Source: an uncultured Lachnospiraceae bacterium (GTDB lineage Bacteria > Bacillota > Clostridia > Lachnospirales > Lachnospiraceae). Taken from it: DNA of 64,000 nt. Within the stretch, counting starts at the first letter, position 1, and every line of letters starts with the position of its first letter. Below, one piece after another: positions 60,450 through 64,000 of the stretch. The notes under the pieces were generated by a model. The model searched no databases and had not been told where the DNA came from. It was given only the letters and a program-made list of their open reading frames with translations. Position numbers and translations under genes: made by a program. Location of the stretch: contig CAJUEW010000017.1 in NCBI GenBank assembly GCA_910585465.1, forward strand, positions 12,854 to 76,853. Direction: 5' to 3'.

Positions 60450-62330
60450 TTATTTTATGACCTGATACAGCTTCTCTCCTGCTTTTACCTGTCCGTCTGC
60501 CACTGTACGGATTTCTTCAAATTCATCCGCATTGGACACGAGCACCGGAGAAATAAGAGAATACCCTTTCTCCCGGATCAGCTCCATGTCAAATTTCAGG
60601 AGCGGCTGGCCCACGTGCACCTTCTCACCCTCCTGTACCAGCACTTCAAAGCCTTCTCCATTCAGCATGACTGTGTTCAGACCGATATGAATCAGCAATT
60701 CCGCGCCCATTTCGGTCGTCAGTCCGATGGCATGCCTGGACGGAAATACAACAGACACTTCCGCGTCACAAGGCGCGGTCACTTCTCCCGCCGACGGACG
60801 GACAGCCATGCCAAGCCCTGCGACTCCGCTTGCAAACACTTCGTCGGGTACCTCCTTCAGTGCAACCGTCTCCCCCGTAAGCGGCGCATGGATATCCAAT
60901 ACAGTACCTTTTTCCATAGACGCCGGTTTTGCGGAATCCGTCGGCTCCGGCACTTCCTTTTCTCTCGTCTCCGGTTCAAAATCTTTCATGTCCTCCGGTC
61001 TCACACCCCAAAAATAAGTCAGAAGCGCACCAATCACCAGAGCCGCTGCAATCCCTAACAGATAGCCGGTAAACGGAGAGTAGGTTCTCATTGCGAGCGA
61101 AAAGATATTGTGAAATACATAGGCGTCACAGGTAACATGAAATGCTCCATTGATTGCTCCGCCAATACCGCTGGCGATCGCAACAACTGCCAGCAAACGT
61201 TTATAATTCATAATGATACCATAAAGGATCGGCTCTGTCACACCTGCCAGAATACCAGTCAGGATCGTAGGGCCTGCGATGTCTCTCATTCTGGAATGTT
61301 TCTTTGCTTTCAGATACGCACCGGCTGCGATTCCGATCTCCGCAAATACCGCACAGACGCAGACACCTTCGATCATATCCCCTCCGAAATCATTCAGGTT
61401 CTGAAGTGTAATCGGCGTAAATCCCCAGTGAAGCCCCAAAAGTGTCAGGAACGGATAGGAAGCACCCAGTAGCAGTCCTGCGATAATCCGGTTAAAGTTA
61501 AACAGCCACATCACCACATCGGATACCTTATTCGCCAATGTAGTTCCAAAAGGTCCAAACAGGATCACGGTAAAAGGTACCATCAGCATCAGGCACACCA
61601 TGGGCACCAGGAATAACTGCAGTTCTTTCTTCACAATCTTCTTCAGTCCTTTTTCCAGATAGCTGTACACGATCACGGCAATAAAAATCGGAAAGATGGT
61701 CGACGCATAGTCGATGGGAGTCACAGCAATCCCCAAAAAATTGACGCCCTCCATTCCCAAAAGTCCTGTAAAGTTCGGCTCCAGCAGGGCCGCCCCGATT
61801 CCTCCGCCCACATAGGCGTTGGCGCCAAACTGTTTTGCAAGCGTGATCCCGAGGAATATGGGGAGAAAATAAAATACGGCATTGCCTGCTGCGGACAGAA
61901 TCAAATACGTAGGATCTTCATACCCCATCAGCCCAAACTCTGTAAATACGGTCAGAAGCGCCTTCATCATACCGGCACCTGCCAGCAGCGGAATTAACGG
62001 AGAAAATGCTCCTGATATGACCTTCATCACCCGATCCATCATATTTCCGCTCTTTGCTCCTGCTTCTTTCTCATCAGAACCTCCGATCCTGGCCACAGAC
62101 AGGATGGCATTAAAATAGTCGTTAACTGCCGGTCCGATCACTACCTGATACTGCCCTCCGCTGATGACGACCTGCAATACATAAGACAGTTTTGTCAGTT
62201 CCTCCTTGTTCGCTTTCCCTTCATCTTTCAGTTCAAAACGCAGCCTGGTCGCGCAGTGTACGAGACTGTTGATATTTTTCTCGCCGCCGACAAGCTCCAC
62301 GATCTTTTTTGCTTCATTTTCATACTTCAT
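60450..62330 (-). CDS. bglF: Beta-glucoside PTS enzyme IIBCA
   Basis: The protein has 626 residues from the ATG ending at 62330 (GGAGG site seven bases before; an earlier in-frame Met lacks one). Domain order is IIB (1-85, phospho-Cys in Val-His-Cys-Ala-Thr-Arg-Leu-Arg), IIC membrane part (about 100-460) and IIA (about 490-626, phospho-His in Leu-Leu-Ile-His-Ile-Gly-Leu). It phosphorylates aryl-beta-glucosides or cellobiose-like sugars during uptake and also controls BglG by phosphorylation. Confidence 0.95.
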   Translation of the reverse strand: MKYENEAKKIVELVGGEKNINSLVHCATRLRFELKDEGKANKEELTKLSYVLQVVISGGQYQVVIGPAVNDYFNAILSVARIGGSDEKEAGAKSGNMMDRVMKVISGAFSPLIPLLAGAGMMKALLTVFTEFGLMGYEDPTYLILSAAGNAVFYFLPIFLGITLAKQFGANAYVGGGIGAALLEPNFTGLLGMEGVNFLGIAVTPIDYASTIFPIFIAVIVYSYLEKGLKKIVKKELQLFLVPMVCLMLMVPFTVILFGPFGTTLANKVSDVVMWLFNFNRIIAGLLLGASYPFLTLLGLHWGFTPITLQNLNDFGGDMIEGVCVCAVFAEIGIAAGAYLKAKKHSRMRDIAGPTILTGILAGVTEPILYGIIMNYKRLLAVVAIASGIGGAINGAFHVTCDAYVFHNIFSLAMRTYSPFTGYLLGIAAALVIGALLTYFWGVRPEDMKDFEPETREKEVPEPTDSAKPASMEKGTVLDIHAPLTGETVALKEVPDEVFASGVAGLGMAVRPSAGEVTAPCDAEVSVVFPSRHAIGLTTEMGAELLIHIGLNTVMLNGEGFEVLVQEGEKVHVGQPLLKFDMELIREKGYSLISPVLVSNADEFEEIRTVADGQVKAGEKLYQVIK

Positions 62331-62400
62331 TTTCTGTCCTCCATTCTCACTGCTCATTGGTCCGTACTACGGCCAGACCGATGCCTTTTCAAATCTGACT

Positions 62401-62476
62401 AAAAAACAAAATGACCCAGCACAGCAGAAATCACCTTCTGCTGTGTCTGAGTCATGCCTGGTCGAACCAGTAACAC
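62401..62476 (-). promoter_or_regulatory. Second antiterminator/terminator pair, between bglG and bglF
   Basis: On the minus strand a RAT element (GTGTTACTGGTTCG ... CCAGGCATGAC, 62451-62476) overlaps a long terminator stem (62411-62455) that ends in TTTGTTTTTT. Active BglG would bind the RAT and prevent termination before bglF. Confidence 0.85.
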
Positions 62477-62492
62477 CGATGTGTAATTCCAT

Positions 62493-63329
62493 TCAGTTCA
62501 GATTGATACGGTTCAGATGAAGCGTCAAATACAGGATCTCTCCCTCACTTACGTTCCATCCGTACGTCTGATTCAGAAACCGCGCAATCTTCATTGCGCA
62601 TTTGTAATCCTCCGGACATTTGTCCGCCACTACCCGGGCGATCTCAATATCCATTTTCAATGTCTCCCCATTCATCTGCCGCCTGACAAAATAGCGGACA
62701 TGCGTAATGAACCGGTTCACATCAAAATTGTCATCTTTGAACTCCTTGCCATAAAACAGCTTGCTGATATTCAGGATATTCTGGATAATTTTCGTACACA
62801 TCACTGTCTCCTGCATACCGCTTCCGCTGTAATTGGCATTGATAAAATGCAGTGCGATAAATGCTGCCTCTTGATCCGGAATCTCGTAACCAGTCTTCTC
62901 CCGAAGCGTCGTCACGACTTCCTTCGCATACTGATATTCTTTGGGATAAATCAGCTTGATGTCCCACTCCAGAGGTGTTCCGAAATAAAGTCCCTCTTTC
63001 GCACGGTCCATCATCATTCCCAGGTGATCTGATAAGGTCAGAAGGATGCTGTCATTGCAATGATAGCCCAGCCTCTCTTCGCCCCGCCTTATGATACCGC
63101 TGGCCAGTTCGATATCTTCCACGGCGATCCTCTTCAACAGGCTGTCAAAATCCTTTTTTCCGTCTTTGCCGTCCAGAACAAAATGTTTCTCAATCAGAGA
63201 GATATTCACAGACGCTCCCGGCTTCAGGTTAAAAGCAACGCCTTTTCCCATAACGACGGCTTCTTTCTTCTTGTCGTCCAGCACCAGTGCTACATTATTA
63301 TTCAGCGCCTTGATCAGCTTCATGCTCAT
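62493..63329 (-). CDS. bglG: BglG-type transcriptional antiterminator
   Basis: The protein has 278 residues from the ATG ending at 63329 (GGGAG site); the ATG two codons on, giving Met-Lys-Leu-Ile-Lys-Ala-Leu-Asn-Asn-Asn, is equally possible. An upstream extension would run into the terminator. An N-terminal CAT RNA-binding domain (1-55) is followed by two PRD domains with the conserved His residues (Arg-Leu-Gly-Tyr-His; Phe-Ile-Ala-Leu-His; Tyr-Leu-Thr-Leu-His). It binds the two RAT elements of the operon when sugar is present. Confidence 0.93.
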   Translation of the reverse strand: MSMKLIKALNNNVALVLDDKKKEAVVMGKGVAFNLKPGASVNISLIEKHFVLDGKDGKKDFDSLLKRIAVEDIELASGIIRRGEERLGYHCNDSILLTLSDHLGMMMDRAKEGLYFGTPLEWDIKLIYPKEYQYAKEVVTTLREKTGYEIPDQEAAFIALHFINANYSGSGMQETVMCTKIIQNILNISKLFYGKEFKDDNFDVNRFITHVRYFVRRQMNGETLKMDIEIARVVADKCPEDYKCAMKIARFLNQTYGWNVSEGEILYLTLHLNRINLN

Positions 63330-63362
63330 CCTCTCTCCCTCATTATCTGGTTCCGTCTGTAC

Positions 63363-63430
63363 AAAAAAAGCATGACAAAAAACATGCACTACGTACATCT
63401 TCTTAGTCATGCCTGCCTTACCAGTAACAC
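63363..63430 (-). promoter_or_regulatory. First antiterminator/terminator pair, before bglG
   Basis: A RAT element (63406-63430, GTGTTACTGG ... GGCAGGCATGAC on the minus strand) overlaps a terminator whose seven-base stem (63370-63376 with 63406-63412) is followed by seven T residues. It parallels the pair before bglF. Confidence 0.88.
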
Positions 63431-63439
63431 TCTATATAT

Positions 63440-63468
63440 AACATACATTGTCGTCTGCTGTTTGTCAA
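63440..63468 (-). promoter_or_regulatory. Promoter of the bgl operon
   Basis: Minus-strand -35 TTGACA (63463-63468), 17-base spacer, -10 TATGTT (63440-63445). The 190 bases upstream, up to the tRNA unit, hold nothing I recognise. Confidence 0.55.
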
Positions 63469-63654
63469 GCCCCTTTTTTCAGTTTCTTTCCGGCATCTGA
63501 TACCGCAAAGCAAAGTCCATATTTCATTTTGGAGCATGGAATGGCAAAAAGTCCATGCAAGGAACAGCGGTCATAAGAATCAGAGAAAGGCTCTTTTCGG
63601 ATGCAAATCTCAGTTCGTTAGAAAAACCGTTAGAAAGTGCCCAATAAAATTATG

Positions 63655-63685
63655 AAAAAGGGGTTCCCGGAAGTTCCGGAAACCC
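63655..63685 (-). terminator. Terminator of the tRNA transcript
   Basis: A long GC-rich hairpin (63661-63685) followed by TTTTT on the minus strand, 26 bases past tRNA-Gly(GCC). A diverged copy lies at 58814-58838. Confidence 0.85.
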
Positions 63686-63710
63686 TTTATTTTCAAGCTT
63701 TTTGCTTTAA

Positions 63711-63782
63711 AGCACGAGACGGGATTCGAACCCGCGACCCTCGCCTTGGCAAGGCGATACTCCACCACTGAGCCACTCGTGC
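63711..63782 (-). tRNA. tRNA-Gly (anticodon GCC)
   Basis: The minus strand folds into a complete cloverleaf: acceptor GCACGAG/CTCGTGC, anticodon loop TTGCCAA within CGCCTTGCCAAGGCG and T-arm GGGTTCGAATCCC. CCA is not encoded. Confidence 0.96.
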
Positions 63783-63808
63783 ATATATGTAAAACCCTTT
63801 CGGGTAAA

Positions 63809-63879
63809 AGCGGGTGATGGGAATCGAACCCACGTATCTAGCTTGGAAGGCTAGTGTTCTACCATTGAACTACACCCGC
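63809..63879 (-). tRNA. tRNA-Gly (anticodon UCC)
   Basis: Complete cloverleaf on the minus strand: acceptor GCGGGTG/CACCCGC, anticodon loop CTTCCAA and T-arm GGGTTCGATTCCC. CCA is not encoded. A short CCC/GGG hairpin separates it from the next tRNA. Confidence 0.96.
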
Positions 63880-63945
63880 ATATATATAAATCCCTGTGGA
63901 TTACTATTGTATATAAAAACCCTTGCGGGTTGTTTGCATCTGGAC

Positions 63946-64000
63946 TGCCCAGAACCGGAATCGAACCAGTGACACGAGGATTTTCAGTCCTCTGCTCTAC
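63946..64000 (-). tRNA. tRNA-Phe (anticodon GAA), 5' end outside the window
   Basis: The minus strand shows the end of the D-arm, the anticodon arm GAGGACTGAAAATCCTC with GAA, the T-arm CTGGTTCGATTCCGG and the 3' acceptor strand TCTGGGC. The 5' acceptor lies beyond base 64000. Confidence 0.93.

Noticed and set aside
1..64000. CRISPR array, prophage or insertion sequence
   Set aside because: No regularly spaced repeats, cas, integrase, transposase or phage structural genes were seen anywhere in the window.

Overview
The window reads as chromosome of a low-to-mid GC Gram-positive anaerobe of the class Clostridia, most probably a gut Lachnospiraceae. The indications are FeoAAB, a Mn-dependent CBS/DRTGG pyrophosphatase, DUF1002 and DUF2325 proteins, BspA-type leucine-rich-repeat surface proteins, a stand-alone Spo0A-C domain protein, Bce-type and sugar ABC systems, and strong Shine-Dalgarno sites almost everywhere. 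I cannot fix the species. No IS element, prophage, integrase or CRISPR array was seen.

Layout. 1-6.1 kb: fatty-acid genes (acpP partial, fabH) with twin promoter/operator units, a LysM/G5/M23 cell-wall hydrolase, a flavin reductase, a secreted transglutaminase-like LRR protein, and a DUF2325 gene behind tandem DtxR-like boxes. 6.2-17.6 kb: one long leftward unit led by a cobalamin riboswitch with a terminator platform. It encodes an Opp/Nik-type ABC importer, a second type of binding lipoprotein, a His/Cys-rich P1B metal ATPase, a LysR regulator and an M14-type deacylase. 17.8-31 kb: a corrinoid-dependent methyl-transfer cluster. It has a corrinoid protein, a pterin methyltransferase, a RACo-type activator, a UroD-fold methyltransferase, an MFS carrier, a YjiH-type membrane protein, an old-yellow-enzyme family reductase and an arylamine N-acetyltransferase, with two paralogous PucR/CdaR-like regulators. 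31-41.3 kb: feoAAB, ppaC, a small alarmone synthetase, a TtcA-like enzyme, a hydrolase plus DUF1002 pair, and aspartate kinase. 41.5-49.2 kb: an L-arabinose uptake and catabolism operon (ABC importer, AraR-like regulator, araA, araD; no araB). 49.5-55.9 kb: a Bce-type two-component system and ABC exporter next to a CAP/LRR surface protein. 56.2-58.6 kb: pyruvate kinase and a two-gene Spo0A-C/HTH operon. 58.8-64 kb: a beta-glucoside PTS operon with double antitermination, lying between a decayed tRNA-Gly copy and an intact tRNA-Gly(GCC), followed by tRNA-Gly(UCC) and tRNA-Phe.

The most interesting part is 6-31 kb. The methyl-transfer cluster carries every component expected of an O- or N-demethylase (methyltransferase I, corrinoid protein, methyltransferase II, activating enzyme), plus genes that point to an aromatic or amine substrate (reductase, arylamine N-acetyltransferase). 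It sits beside a B12-riboswitch operon that would plausibly supply cobalt, a corrinoid or a related nutrient. The substrate is not visible from sequence. I infer a methylated, perhaps plant- or drug-derived, aromatic compound.
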